From: Nocardia cyriacigeorgica
GTDB lineage: Bacteria > Actinomycetota > Actinomycetes > Mycobacteriales > Mycobacteriaceae
DNA: 64,000 bases
Direction of reading: 5' to 3'
NCBI RefSeq assembly: GCF_010868145.1
Contig: NZ_JAAGUY010000024.1
Location: forward strand, 22,099 to 86,098
Below, in pieces: positions 16,090 to 24,717 of the stretch. How positions within the stretch are numbered: position 1 is the first letter of the stretch; every line of letters begins with the position of its first letter. A program made the translations under genes and the position numbers. The notes under the pieces were generated by a model. It ran no database searches. It saw only the letters and a list, made by a program, of their open reading frames with translations, and had not been told where the DNA came from.

Positions 16090-16858
16090 CGTGTGCTCCT
16101 GGGTGCGTGACCGCGGGGAACGGCATGGTCGCCATGCCGTCGGCGCTCACCGGATCGGGGGTGAGTGGATGGGTGCCGGGTGCCGGACCGGCCTTGGGCG
16201 ATTCGGAGAGGGATGCGGTGGTCGTGATGGGTGCCGACGGCCAGCTGGTATCCGGGCGCGGCCCGCGGCGCACTCCGAGGGCGCGCAGCGCGAACGACAC
16301 CAGTTCCGGGACGACGGATTCGGTGTGCGGCGCATGGGCGAGCGGCCCGACAAGTACCTCACCGATCGCGCCGACCATGGCTGCGGAGCTGATCCGCGCG
16401 TCCTGTGCGGGCAGCTCGCCACGGGCGACGCCGTCGGCCACCGCCGCCTCGAAGGTCTCGGCGAAGGCGCGCCGGAATCGCAGACGTTCGGCGTCGATCG
16501 CCGCGTCGACGGGTTCGGCGAGCAGGACGTAGGCGAGCTTCGGATTCTTCAGCGCGCGCACGGCGAAGGTCTCGACGGCCGCGCTGACCCGTTGTGCGGC
16601 GTCGCCGCCGGAACCCGCCGCCGCGACGGCCTCGACCTCGCGGGTGACCACCTTGCGGAAGACACCGGTGACCAGATCGGCCTTGCCCTCGAAGTGCTTG
16701 TACACCGTTCCGGTGGCTACACCGGCCTCGGCCGCCACCGCCGCCATGGACAGGCCGGCGAAACCGTCTCTGGACAGCACCCTGGTCGCGGCCTGCACGA
16801 TCAGTGCCGCCTGCGCGTCGAGCCGGGCCTGGACGGCCGGGGTTCTGCGGTACACCAC
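16076..16858 (-). CDS. TetR-family regulator of the acyl-CoA genes
   Basis: A TetR repressor of about 260 residues with the helix-turn-helix LIVQAATRVLSRDGFAGLSM then VAAEAGVATGTVYKHFEGKA (residues about 18-60). The C-terminal 50 residues are Pro/Ser/Thr-rich and unusual. The start is GTG at 16858 (or 16855); codons upstream lie inside a 27-bp palindrome that is probably its operator. It is co-directional and overlapping with the AidB-type dehydrogenase and divergent from the enoyl-CoA hydratase, consistent with a fatty-acid or acyl-CoA responsive switch; that is inference. Confidence 0.85.
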   Translation of the reverse strand: MVYRRTPAVQARLDAQAALIVQAATRVLSRDGFAGLSMAAVAAEAGVATGTVYKHFEGKADLVTGVFRKVVTREVEAVAAAGSGGDAAQRVSAAVETFAVRALKNPKLAYVLLAEPVDAAIDAERLRFRRAFAETFEAAVADGVARGELPAQDARISSAAMVGAIGEVLVGPLAHAPHTESVVPELVSFALRALGVRRGPRPDTSWPSAPITTTASLSESPKAGPAPGTHPLTPDPVSADGMATMPFPAVTHPGAHDADA

Positions 16859-16860
16859 GC

Positions 16861-16887
16861 AAGAAGTGAAGCATGAATTCACTTCTT
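16861..16887. promoter_or_regulatory. 27-bp palindromic TetR operator
   Basis: Perfect 10-bp inverted repeat AAGAAGTGAA / TTCACTTCTT separated by 7 bases (GCATGAA). It lies directly before the tetR start at 16858 and 35 bp before the enoyl-CoA hydratase start, so one bound dimer could block both directions. Confidence 0.75.
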
Positions 16888-16921
16888 CACACAAGGGGTG
16901 TCAGGCCGTATGGTCGGTGAG

Positions 16922-17683
16922 ATGAGTGTCAGAGTCGAACACGCCGGCCCGGTCACCACGGTGATCCTGCACCGGCCAGAGGCACGCAATGCCGTCGACG
17001 GACCGACCGCGCGGACACTGGCCGACGCGTTCCGTGCCTTCGACGCCGACCCCGACGCTTCCGTCGCAGTGCTGTGGGGTGAGGGTGGCACCTTCTGCGC
17101 GGGCGCGGATCTCAAATCGATGGGTGGGGAGAACTCCAACCAGGTCACCGAGGACGGTGACGGACCCATGGGCCCCACCCGAATGCGATTGTCCAAACCC
17201 GTGATCGCCGCCGTCTCCGGGTACGCCGTGGCGGGTGGGCTGGAGCTGGCGCTGTGGTGCGATCTGCGGATCGCCGAGCAGGACAGCACCTTCGGGGTGT
17301 TCTGTCGCCGCTGGGGAGTGCCGCTGATCGACGGCGGCACCGTGCGCCTGCCCAGGATCGTCGGTGCGGGCCGCGCCATGGACATGGTGCTCACCGGCCG
17401 CCCGGTGAGCGCACCGGAGGCGTTGCAGATGGGGCTGGTCAGCCGCGTGGTGCCCACCGGCGACGCGCGCAGGGTCGCGGAGGAGGTCGCGGGCCAGCTC
17501 GCCGCGCTACCGCAGACCTGCCTGCGGTCGGACCGGCTGTCTTTGCTGGAGCAGGACGGCCTCGACGAAGAGGCGGCGTTGCGCAACGAATTCCGGCACG
17601 GCATGGGTGCGCTCATGGATGGTGCTCTCGACGGCGCTGCCCGTTTCGCCGCAGGTGCGGGACGGCATGGAGAGTTTCGATGA
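16922..17683 (+). CDS. Enoyl-CoA hydratase/isomerase family protein
   Basis: A 253-residue crotonase-fold protein: VTTVILHRPEARNAVDGPTA at the N-terminus, the oxyanion-hole segment GTFCAGADLKSMG (about residues 56-68), GYAVAGGLELALWCDLRIA (about 100-118) and the late RWGVPLIDGGTVRLPRIVG. The acidic pair expected of a true hydratase is not obvious: one position reads VPLIDGG, so it may be an isomerase or another crotonase. ATG at 16922 was chosen by family N-terminus; ATG 16910 has a better spaced AAGGGG. Shares its operator region with the divergent tetR. Confidence 0.87.
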   Translation: MSVRVEHAGPVTTVILHRPEARNAVDGPTARTLADAFRAFDADPDASVAVLWGEGGTFCAGADLKSMGGENSNQVTEDGDGPMGPTRMRLSKPVIAAVSGYAVAGGLELALWCDLRIAEQDSTFGVFCRRWGVPLIDGGTVRLPRIVGAGRAMDMVLTGRPVSAPEALQMGLVSRVVPTGDARRVAEEVAGQLAALPQTCLRSDRLSLLEQDGLDEEAALRNEFRHGMGALMDGALDGAARFAAGAGRHGEFR

Positions 17684-19022
17684 ACCGATGAGCTCGGGCG
17701 GGGCCGCCCCTGCGCGGCTCACCGTCATCGACGAGATCTTCCTGCGCACCCACCGCGGGCTCGGCACGCCCATCGCCCTGCAAGGCGTGTGGCGCACCGC
17801 CGACCGGGTCGAGGCCGCGATGCTGGAGGATCTGCACGCGCGGCTGCGCCACGGACCACTCGGCCGCCGCGTGGTCAGGGCACGCGTACCGGGAGCGCGT
17901 CGGTTGTGGCAGCCAACGACCCGGGCGTATCCGCTCGACCCCGGCCGCGAGATGGCATCGACCGAACTGCTCGACTGGGCCGACACCCTCGGCGCCGATC
18001 TCGATCCGGAGTACGGCCCCGGGTGGCGGCTGTCCGCGGCACCGGTCGACGACGGCGGCACCGTCATCGTCCTGACCTGCTCCCACGTCCTCGCCGACGC
18101 GCGAGGGCTACTCATCGCCGTGGATACCGCCCTGCGTGGGCTGGCGATCGAATCCGTGCCATCAGCAGGGCCGGGCTCCGAGTGGGCAGACGCGGGGCGG
18201 CAGCTCGCGACGGTGTTGGGCGGGACTGCAGCGGCCATCGGCACCGGGCTGGCTCGAGTGCTTTCCCGGACCGCAACGCGGGCTTCGCCCAGGCGAGCCG
18301 AATCGATGACCGACGCGGCGGCACCGGATCGCGCACGGCGCGGACCTACCGTCCGACCCGGCGTGCCTGACGAAGTGATGCCGACCGTTGGTGTGGTCCT
18401 TCGAATCCCCGCCGAAAACTGGGACCGCGCGGCCGCCGGATCCGATGGCACCCCCAATAGCCTGTTCGTGTGGTTCGTCGCGAATGTGCTGTGGGCGAGC
18501 GGTTTCCCCAGCTCGGTGATCGAGGCCGCGCTGCCGGTCGATACGAGGGACGAGCCCCGCGTCGACAACGATCTGGCGATGACCTCGATCGCCGTCACCC
18601 CGTCGGACTCGCCGGCCGATATCCGCGCGAAATCCCGTGCGGCATATGAGCGCCGGATGACCAGCCCCGCGGGGCTACCCGAACAGACCCTGCAACTGGT
18701 CTCGGACCGGCTGGCCTATGCGATGTCGCGTGGCGCAGGCGAACGCGACATCCTCTGCTCCAATATCGGCGCCCTGCCGCCGAGCCTGCACACCTTCGGC
18801 CCGCACGACTGCACCGGAATCGCCGCCCGCGCCATCCATCCCGGCCTGACCTTTGCCCGCCGTCCGCGCACGCGTCTGTCCGGCTACCTGTCCCGCACGT
18901 CCGATACCTACACGCTGGCGCTGGTCGGCCTCGATCCGACACTCATCCCGAGTTCGGGGGTGTTGCGCACGTTCGCCGAGGACATGGCTCGTTCGCTCGA
19001 GCTACCGATCGGCGGCTGGTAG
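17667..19022 (+). CDS. Condensation/acyltransferase-like protein of unknown substrate
   Basis: A 451-residue protein starting MESFDEPMSSGG. It carries an HXXXD-type motif in VLTCSHVLADARGLLIAVDT (about residues 135-154), as in condensation, WS/DGAT and PapA-type acyltransferases, plus a C-terminal half with DILCSNIGALPPSLHTFGPH, which resembles the solvent-channel region of those enzymes. The final Gly of HHXXXDG is shifted (DARG). The start overlaps the enoyl-CoA hydratase end by 17 bp, so translation is coupled and the acyl group may come from a CoA thioester. I cannot name the substrate. Confidence 0.72.
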   Translation: MESFDEPMSSGGAAPARLTVIDEIFLRTHRGLGTPIALQGVWRTADRVEAAMLEDLHARLRHGPLGRRVVRARVPGARRLWQPTTRAYPLDPGREMASTELLDWADTLGADLDPEYGPGWRLSAAPVDDGGTVIVLTCSHVLADARGLLIAVDTALRGLAIESVPSAGPGSEWADAGRQLATVLGGTAAAIGTGLARVLSRTATRASPRRAESMTDAAAPDRARRGPTVRPGVPDEVMPTVGVVLRIPAENWDRAAAGSDGTPNSLFVWFVANVLWASGFPSSVIEAALPVDTRDEPRVDNDLAMTSIAVTPSDSPADIRAKSRAAYERRMTSPAGLPEQTLQLVSDRLAYAMSRGAGERDILCSNIGALPPSLHTFGPHDCTGIAARAIHPGLTFARRPRTRLSGYLSRTSDTYTLALVGLDPTLIPSSGVLRTFAEDMARSLELPIGGW

Positions 19023-19394
19023 TCGCCACGGGATGAGTCGCGGGACGTCGACTCGCGGCCCTCATCGAATGCCCGGCCCCGCGCCTGGCTGGGCACCCCC
19101 CGGAAAACCCATCGCTCGACACCGTCTCGCACTGCTAGCGTGTGCGCCGTGATGTCCCCGGAGGCCTCCAGACGTTAGCGACCTGGCCGATCTGTCAGGT
19201 GGCGTTGTGGTGTACCGATGCGCGGTGACGACTGATCGTCACCGGTTTCGCATGCGCCGACGACGCCGCGCCGCATTCGCGGCCGAGATCCGGCCCGGCT
19301 TCTGGTCCCGCGCGTAGTGCGCGAATTCCTGCCTCGTCGTCGAGCCATCCCGGCCGACGGCGCATCCGGTCATCACACCTCACGGAGTCCTCTC
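19023..19394. other. 372-bp leader region before the Cmx-type exporter
   Basis: No convincing gene. It contains an imperfect inverted repeat near 19030-19066 (terminator-like for the acyltransferase gene) and the perfect hairpin at 19223-19244. A very short frame, ATG at 19219 reading MRGDD then stop, runs into that hairpin. In-frame codons upstream of the exporter start (from 19317) lack family similarity. Confidence 0.5.
19223..19244 (+). promoter_or_regulatory. Perfect hairpin in the exporter leader (possible attenuator)
   Basis: CGGTGACGA / TCGTCACCG, a 9-bp perfect stem with a CTGA loop, about 150 bp before the GTG of the efflux gene. There is no U tract after it, so it is not a textbook terminator. 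Confidence 0.45.
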
Positions 19395-20594
19395 GTGCCG
19401 ATAGTCGTATTCGTCCTGGCCACAGCAGTATTCGCCCAGGGCACCTCGGAATTCATGTTGTCGGGTCTACTGGAACCCATGGCCGTCGATCTCGGCGTGC
19501 CGATCGGCTCGGCCGGCTTGCTGACCTCGCTGTTCGCGGTGGGGATGATCATCGGCGCACCGGTGATGGCGGCAACCGCGAGCCGCTGGCCGGCGCGGTA
19601 CTCGCTCGCCGGGTTCCTGGCAGTGTTCCTCGCCGCGCATCTCGTCGGTGCCCTCACCACGACCTTCGGTCTGTTGCTCGCGACACGCGTGGTGGCTGCG
19701 GTCGCGAATGCCGGCTTCCTAGCCGTCGCGCTCGCCGGGCTGCCTGCGTTTGTGGGCGCGGATCGGGTCGGCCGAGCGACCTCGATCATCCTGTCCGGTG
19801 TCACCCTCGCGTGTGTCGCGGGTGTGCCTGCGGGCGCGATACTCGGACGAGCGCTGGGCTGGCAGTCGGCATTCTGGGCGGTGGTGCTGGTCGGAGTACC
19901 CGCACTCGCCGCGACATGGCTGCTGGTACCCGCCGGTGATCGCCGCGACGAGCCGAGCGGCGGTCACCGGCCATTGCGCGGTGAGCTCAGTGCCGTAGGG
20001 GCCCCGGGAGTGCGGGTTGCCATGGTGGTCGGTGCCCTGGTGAACGCGGCTACGTTCGCAGGCTTCACCTACCTCGCCGTCGTGGTGACCGAGGTCGGCG
20101 GTGTGGGGGAGGCGTGGGTGCCGGTGGTGCTGGCGTTGTTCGGTATCGGATCGTTCGCCGGGGTGAGCGGTGCGGGTCGATTCGCCGACCGGCAGACCTC
20201 ACTCGTGGTCGCGGCGGGTGTCGTCGTGCTGCCGATCGTCTGGGGCGCCACCGCGCTGACCGTGTCCCTGCTGCCTGTCCTGCTGATCATGGCGGTGATC
20301 GCCGGTGCGACGTCCTTCGCGGTCGGATCCACCGTGATCGGCCGCATCGTGCGTGCCGCGGCGCCTACCGCGCCCAGGCTCAGCGGAGCGTTCGCGACCA
20401 CCGCCTTCAATACCGGGGCCGCCGCGGGGCCCGCAGCCGCCGGTGTCGTCATCGGTATCAGTGGATCGGTCTCCTCGGCGTTGTGGACGAGTGCGGCGCT
20501 GGCCGCTCTGGCAACGGTTGTTACCGCAGCCGGGCGTACGAAGGCACCCGCGCCTACCGCGAAGGAACCGGTGGCTGAGACGTCGACACACTGA
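19395..20594 (+). CDS. Cmx/CmrA-family drug efflux MFS transporter
   Basis: A 399-residue major facilitator with about 12 membrane segments. The N-terminus VFAQGTSEFMLSGLLEPMAV and the following GLLTSLFAVGMIIGAPVMAA match the Cmx/CmrA chloramphenicol exporters of corynebacteria and rhodococci. GTG at 19395 has GGAG 7 bases upstream and starts exactly where the family starts; the longer frame adds Arg-rich residues. Chloramphenicol export is an inference from family membership. It converges on pgi with a 15-bp gap. The leader contains a strong hairpin. Confidence 0.87.
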   Translation: MPIVVFVLATAVFAQGTSEFMLSGLLEPMAVDLGVPIGSAGLLTSLFAVGMIIGAPVMAATASRWPARYSLAGFLAVFLAAHLVGALTTTFGLLLATRVVAAVANAGFLAVALAGLPAFVGADRVGRATSIILSGVTLACVAGVPAGAILGRALGWQSAFWAVVLVGVPALAATWLLVPAGDRRDEPSGGHRPLRGELSAVGAPGVRVAMVVGALVNAATFAGFTYLAVVVTEVGGVGEAWVPVVLALFGIGSFAGVSGAGRFADRQTSLVVAAGVVVLPIVWGATALTVSLLPVLLIMAVIAGATSFAVGSTVIGRIVRAAAPTAPRLSGAFATTAFNTGAAAGPAAAGVVIGISGSVSSALWTSAALAALATVVTAAGRTKAPAPTAKEPVAETSTH

Positions 20595-20609
20595 GCTGGG
20601 CCGGTCCCG

Positions 20610-22262
20610 TCAGCGGTGGTCGCGGTACCAGTGGATCAGCGCATCGGTCGACGAATCGCCCTGCGGCGCCGGGTCCTCGGACGAGGTGAGCAGCGGAGCC
20701 AACGCCAGCGCCTGCTGCTTGCCCAGCTCGACGCCCCACTGATCGAAGCTGTCGATGCCCCAGATGGTGCCTTCGACGAAGACCTGATGCTCGTACAGCG
20801 CGATCAGCTGCCCGAGCACCGACGGGGTCAATTGCGGCGCGAGGATGGTGGTGCTCGGCCGGTTGCCGGGCATCACCTTGTGCGGGACGAGCTTCGGGTC
20901 GGTGCCGTCCGCGGCGACCTCCTCCGCGGTCTTGCCGAAGGCCAGCACCTTGGTCTGCGCGAACAGGTTGCTCATCAGGATGTCGTGCATGCTGCCGGTG
21001 CCGTCGCGGGTCGGCAGATCATCAGTGGGGCGGGCGAAGCCGATGAAGTCGGCCGGGATGAGCCGAGTGCCCTGGTGCAGCAGCTGGTAGAAGGCGTGCT
21101 GGCCATTGGTACCCGGCTCACCCCAGAAGATCTCGCCGGTCGAGGTGGTGACCGGAGTGCCATCGGCGCGAACCGATTTGCCGTTGGATTCCATGGTCAG
21201 CTGTTGCAGATAGGCGGGGAAGCGGGCCAAATCGTTCGAATACGGCAGCACCGCACGCGATTCCGCGCCGAAGAAGTTCGCGTACCAGACCCCGATCAGG
21301 CCGAGCAGCACCGGCGCGTTCTGTTCCAGCGGTGTGGTGGCGAAATGCCGGTCGATACTGTGCATGCCGGCCAAGAATTCGGCGAAGCGTTGCTTGCCGA
21401 TGGTGATCATCACCGACAGGCCGATCGCCGAATCGACCGAATAGCGTCCGCCCACCCAATCCCAGAAACCGAACATATTGGCGGGGTCGATACCGAACTC
21501 GGCGACCCGCTCGGCATGGGTCGACACGGCGACGAAATGCTTGGCCACCGCATCCTCGCCGAGCGCCGCGACCACCCAGCGACGGGCAGCGGTCGCGTTG
21601 GTGAGGGTCTCCAGGGTCGAAAACGTCTTGGACGCCACGACGAACAGGGTGGTCGCCGGATCGAGCCCGGCCAGCTTCGAGACCAGATCGGCCGGGTCCA
21701 CGTTCGAGACGAAACGCGCACCGATGGTCGTGTCGGCGGTCTCACCGATCGCGTAATGGCGCAGTGCCTGATGCACCATCACCGGACCGAGGTCCGAGCC
21801 GCCGATGCCGATGTTCACCACGGTCGCGATGCGCTCACCGGTGGCGCCGCGCCACCGTCCGGACCGCACCTCATCGGCGAAGGCACCCATTCGCGCCAGC
21901 ACCCGATGCACCTCGGTGCCCGCGTCGGCGTCGTCGAGAACCAGCGATTCGCCCGCGGGCAGGCGCAGGGCGATATGCCCGACGGCCCGGTCTTCGGACG
22001 TATTGATGTGCTCGCCGCGATACATCCGGTCGCGACGCTGCTCCACGCCCGCTTCCCGCGCCAATTCGACCAGCAGCTGCAGGGTTTCCCGGTTGACCCG
22101 GTGCTTGCTGTAGTCGATGTGCAGATCACCCGCCGTCACCGTCAGCTCACGACCGCGTGCGGGATCCTCGGCGAAGAATTCCCGTAGCGTCCGGCCGGAA
22201 ACAGCGCTGTGGTGGTCGTGCAGTTTCCGCCAGGCCGCCGATGCGGTGATGTCGCTGCTCAC
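20610..22262 (-). CDS. pgi: Glucose-6-phosphate isomerase
   Basis: Interconverts glucose 6-phosphate and fructose 6-phosphate in glycolysis and gluconeogenesis. The 550-residue protein has VNIGIGGSDLGPVMVHQAL (about residues 145-163), the signature VVASKTFSTLETLTNATAAR (about 205-224), FWDWVGGRYSVDSAIGLSV (about 262-280, sugar phosphate site) and C-terminal GIDSFDQWGVELGKQ with the conserved active-site Lys. GTG at 22262 gives the normal family start SSDITASAAWRKL. Matches Rv0946c in gene order. Confidence 0.96.
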   Translation of the reverse strand: MSSDITASAAWRKLHDHHSAVSGRTLREFFAEDPARGRELTVTAGDLHIDYSKHRVNRETLQLLVELAREAGVEQRRDRMYRGEHINTSEDRAVGHIALRLPAGESLVLDDADAGTEVHRVLARMGAFADEVRSGRWRGATGERIATVVNIGIGGSDLGPVMVHQALRHYAIGETADTTIGARFVSNVDPADLVSKLAGLDPATTLFVVASKTFSTLETLTNATAARRWVVAALGEDAVAKHFVAVSTHAERVAEFGIDPANMFGFWDWVGGRYSVDSAIGLSVMITIGKQRFAEFLAGMHSIDRHFATTPLEQNAPVLLGLIGVWYANFFGAESRAVLPYSNDLARFPAYLQQLTMESNGKSVRADGTPVTTSTGEIFWGEPGTNGQHAFYQLLHQGTRLIPADFIGFARPTDDLPTRDGTGSMHDILMSNLFAQTKVLAFGKTAEEVAADGTDPKLVPHKVMPGNRPSTTILAPQLTPSVLGQLIALYEHQVFVEGTIWGIDSFDQWGVELGKQQALALAPLLTSSEDPAPQGDSSTDALIHWYRDHR

Positions 22263-22429
22263 GTCCGCCGAGCGTAGTAGCCCCCTCGCGCGCATGCACG
22301 CGAACGGTGCCGAACACGGTGCGCCGTGAACAGATCAGGCGCAAGGCAGTGGCGGCGGCCTGACAGGCACTGCCGGACATCGTCCGTCATCGGCCGCGCT
22401 GAACGCGGGGGTACGCCTAGCCTTGGCTC

Positions 22430-23884
22430 ATGGTCTCCGAACGCGAAGTACTCGAATCCGTACCCACGCAACTGTGGATCGGCGCAGGAGCCGATGCCAC
22501 CGGCGGTGCGACGTTCCCGGTGTACAACCCGGCCGATGGTCAGGTCCTCACACACGTCGCAGACGCCGCCCCCGAGGACGCGATGCGCGCGCTGGACGCC
22601 GCCGTCGCGGCACAGGCCGACTGGGCCGCCACTCCCGCTCGCGAACGTGGCGAGATCCTGCGGGCGGTCTTCGAACAGCTCACCGCGCGTGCCGAGGAGT
22701 TCGCGCTGCTGATGACGCTGGAGATGGGCAAGGCACTGCCCGAAAGCCGCAACGAAGTGCGTTACGGCGCCGAATTCTTCCGATGGTTCAGCGAGGAAGC
22801 GGTGCGCGTGCACGGCCGCTACCTGCACGCACCGTCGGGCACCGGGCGGATCATGGTGCACAAACAGCCCGTCGGGCCGTGTCTGGCGATCACGCCGTGG
22901 AACTTTCCGCTGGCCATGGGCACCCGCAAGATCGGTCCTGCACTGGCCGCCGGCTGCACCATGATCGTCAAGCCTGCCTCCGAGACGCCGCTGACGATGC
23001 TGCTGCTGGCCACACTGTGCAGCGAGGCCGGATTGCCCGACGGCGTGCTCTCGGTGATCACCACCAAGCGTTCCGGGGCTGTCACCGGACCACTGCTGCA
23101 GGATCCCCGGTTGCGCAAGCTGACCTTCACCGGTTCCACCGAGGTCGGCCGCACCCTGGTCGAACAGTCGGCGCACGGTTTGCTGCGCACGTCGATGGAA
23201 CTGGGCGGCAATGCGCCGTTCGTGGTGTTCGACGACGCGGACGTCGATGCCGCCGTGCAGGGCGCCATGCTGGCGAAGCTGCGCAACGGCGGCGAGGCGT
23301 GCACCGCGGCCAACCGTTTCCACGTCCAGCGCGGCGTCGTGGCGGAATTCACCACCAAACTGATCGAGGCGATGTCCGCATCGGTGACCCTCGGTCCTGG
23401 CATCGATCCGGATACCACCCTCGGCCCGCTGATCAACGAGAACCAGCTGAATACCGTTCGTGACCTGGTCGATGACGCTGTCGGCGCGGGCGCGACCGTC
23501 CGGCTCGGCGGTAAGGCGCCGGAGGGGCCCGGCTGGTTCTATCCGGCCACGATCCTGACCGATATTCCGTCGGGGGCCAGGATCCTGCGCGAGGAGGTGT
23601 TCGGACCGGTCGCGCCGATCGTCACTTTCGACACCGAGGACGAGGGCCTGGCCGCGGCGAACGACACCGAGTTCGGCCTGGTCAGCTACGTGTACACACG
23701 GGATCTGGACCGGGCGCTGCGGGTGGCGGAGGGCCTGGAGAGCGGGATGGTCGGCATCAACCGTGGCGTGATCTCCGATCCCGCGGCACCGTTCGGCGGG
23801 GTCAAAGCGTCCGGTTTCGGCCGTGAGGGCGGCACCGAAGGCATCGAGGAGTATCTGTCCACCAAGTACATCGCATTGACCTGA
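22430..23884 (+). CDS. gabD: NAD(P)-dependent succinate-semialdehyde dehydrogenase
   Basis: A 484-residue aldehyde dehydrogenase that most resembles succinic-semialdehyde dehydrogenases (GABA shunt; oxidation to succinate). Key segments: VGPCLAITPWNFPLAMGTRK with the oxyanion Asn (about residues 145-165), FTGSTEVGRTL (about 233), the catalytic Glu in MELGGNAPFVVFDDADVD (about 258) and the catalytic Cys in NGGEACTAANRF (about 290). GabD in this order is not part of the Rv0946c-Rv0948c block, so it is a Nocardia-side insertion between pgi and chorismate mutase. Feeds succinate to the TCA cycle, as does sucCD further on. Confidence 0.9.
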   Translation: MVSEREVLESVPTQLWIGAGADATGGATFPVYNPADGQVLTHVADAAPEDAMRALDAAVAAQADWAATPARERGEILRAVFEQLTARAEEFALLMTLEMGKALPESRNEVRYGAEFFRWFSEEAVRVHGRYLHAPSGTGRIMVHKQPVGPCLAITPWNFPLAMGTRKIGPALAAGCTMIVKPASETPLTMLLLATLCSEAGLPDGVLSVITTKRSGAVTGPLLQDPRLRKLTFTGSTEVGRTLVEQSAHGLLRTSMELGGNAPFVVFDDADVDAAVQGAMLAKLRNGGEACTAANRFHVQRGVVAEFTTKLIEAMSASVTLGPGIDPDTTLGPLINENQLNTVRDLVDDAVGAGATVRLGGKAPEGPGWFYPATILTDIPSGARILREEVFGPVAPIVTFDTEDEGLAAANDTEFGLVSYVYTRDLDRALRVAEGLESGMVGINRGVISDPAAPFGGVKASGFGREGGTEGIEEYLSTKYIALT

Positions 23885-23904
23885 GTCGATCGCAACGAAC
23901 GAGA

Positions 23905-23937
23905 CGACCGCCCCGGGGTGTGAACACCCGGGGCGGT
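23905..23937. terminator. Bidirectional terminator between gabD and the chorismate mutase gene
   Basis: Twelve-base arms GACCGCCCCGGG and CCCGGGGCGGTC with a 9-base loop, 20 bp after gabD. It serves a convergent gene pair. Confidence 0.85.
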
Positions 23938-24026
23938 CATGGGGGAAGCGACGACCTCGCGATCGCCGCGCAGTTCGGGACGCCCGTGCGTCCTGCCGCG
24001 GTGGCGCCGGACGGGGCGAGGGGGAG

Positions 24027-24320
24027 TTAGTGGCCGAGGCGGCCGCGACCGAGCCGCAGCAACAGCATCGCGAGGGTGTGGCCTTCCTGGCCAAGTTCGC
24101 TGAATCGCTCCAGCACCTTCATCTCACGACTGTGCACAAGGCGCGGCCCGCCGGACGCCATACGGGTTCGGCCGATGATCCGCGAGATCTCGGTCCTGCG
24201 CTTGATCGCGGCGAGGATCTCGGCATCGAGCCGGTCGATCTCCTTGCGGAGTTTTTCGATCTCCGCCTCGGTATGAGGCAGAGCCGAATCGGACCCGGTC
24301 GTCGTGGCAGGGGTGCTCAT
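24027..24320 (-). CDS. Chorismate mutase (AroQ-delta type)
   Basis: Converts chorismate to prephenate for phenylalanine and tyrosine. The 97-residue all-helical protein has EIEKLRKEIDRLDAEILAAI, then KRRTEISRIIGRTRMASGGP and a C-terminus LLLRLGRGRLGH, the same end as the M. tuberculosis cytoplasmic enzyme Rv0948c, which needs contact with DAHP synthase for full activity. Two ATG codons are adjacent (24323, 24320); the second is 7 bases from GGAG and was chosen. Confidence 0.93.
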   Translation of the reverse strand: MSTPATTTGSDSALPHTEAEIEKLRKEIDRLDAEILAAIKRRTEISRIIGRTRMASGGPRLVHSREMKVLERFSELGQEGHTLAMLLLRLGRGRLGH

Positions 24321-24717
24321 CATTCATCTCCTCGTGTCAGAACGTGGATCGGTCGACGCGGGCAGCGTGTTACCGATCAGTTCTTTCACCGTGAAACAGA
24401 CCTGGTGGGCATTGCATTGTCCCCCCAGCATTGTCTCCCCAGTGGGGGCGCTCAGGTGCAAAGTCCGCGATCCCGATATTCGGGGGACATCCGATAGAGA
24501 TGTCTTGCAGGAGCCCTGACCATGTGGCCAGTCTGCCACGGGTCTATAGCTATGCAAAACGGTTACGTTTGTGAATCTGCTGAGAACGCGTTCACAGCTT
24601 CGTGGCCGCGCCGACCTGCGGCTGTTCACCCGTCGTTGTCTCGGTGAGTACCGAGACGTCAACTGGTCTGCCCAGGAGTTCAACTCTGTCGGTGCGCGCC
24701 GGTAGCGTGGACAGACG
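24321..24717. other. Divergent promoter region between chorismate mutase and uvrD1
   Basis: About 400 bp without a supported gene. It holds a direct repeat GCATTGTC (24413-24440 area) next to CCCC-AGT-GGGG, a 6-bp inverted repeat GACATC/GATGTC (24485-24503) and an AT-rich stretch near 24545-24570. A GAACGCGTTC palindrome near 24585 resembles a LexA half-site pair but has the wrong spacing. Confidence 0.4.

Noticed and set aside
22259..24094. A 611-codon reverse frame opposite gabD
   Set aside because: It spans a terminator and overlaps pgi and chorismate mutase; no family similarity.
24585..24594. GAACGCGTTC as an SOS (LexA) box before uvrD1
   Set aside because: The actinobacterial LexA box needs GAAC and GTTC four bases apart; here the gap is two.
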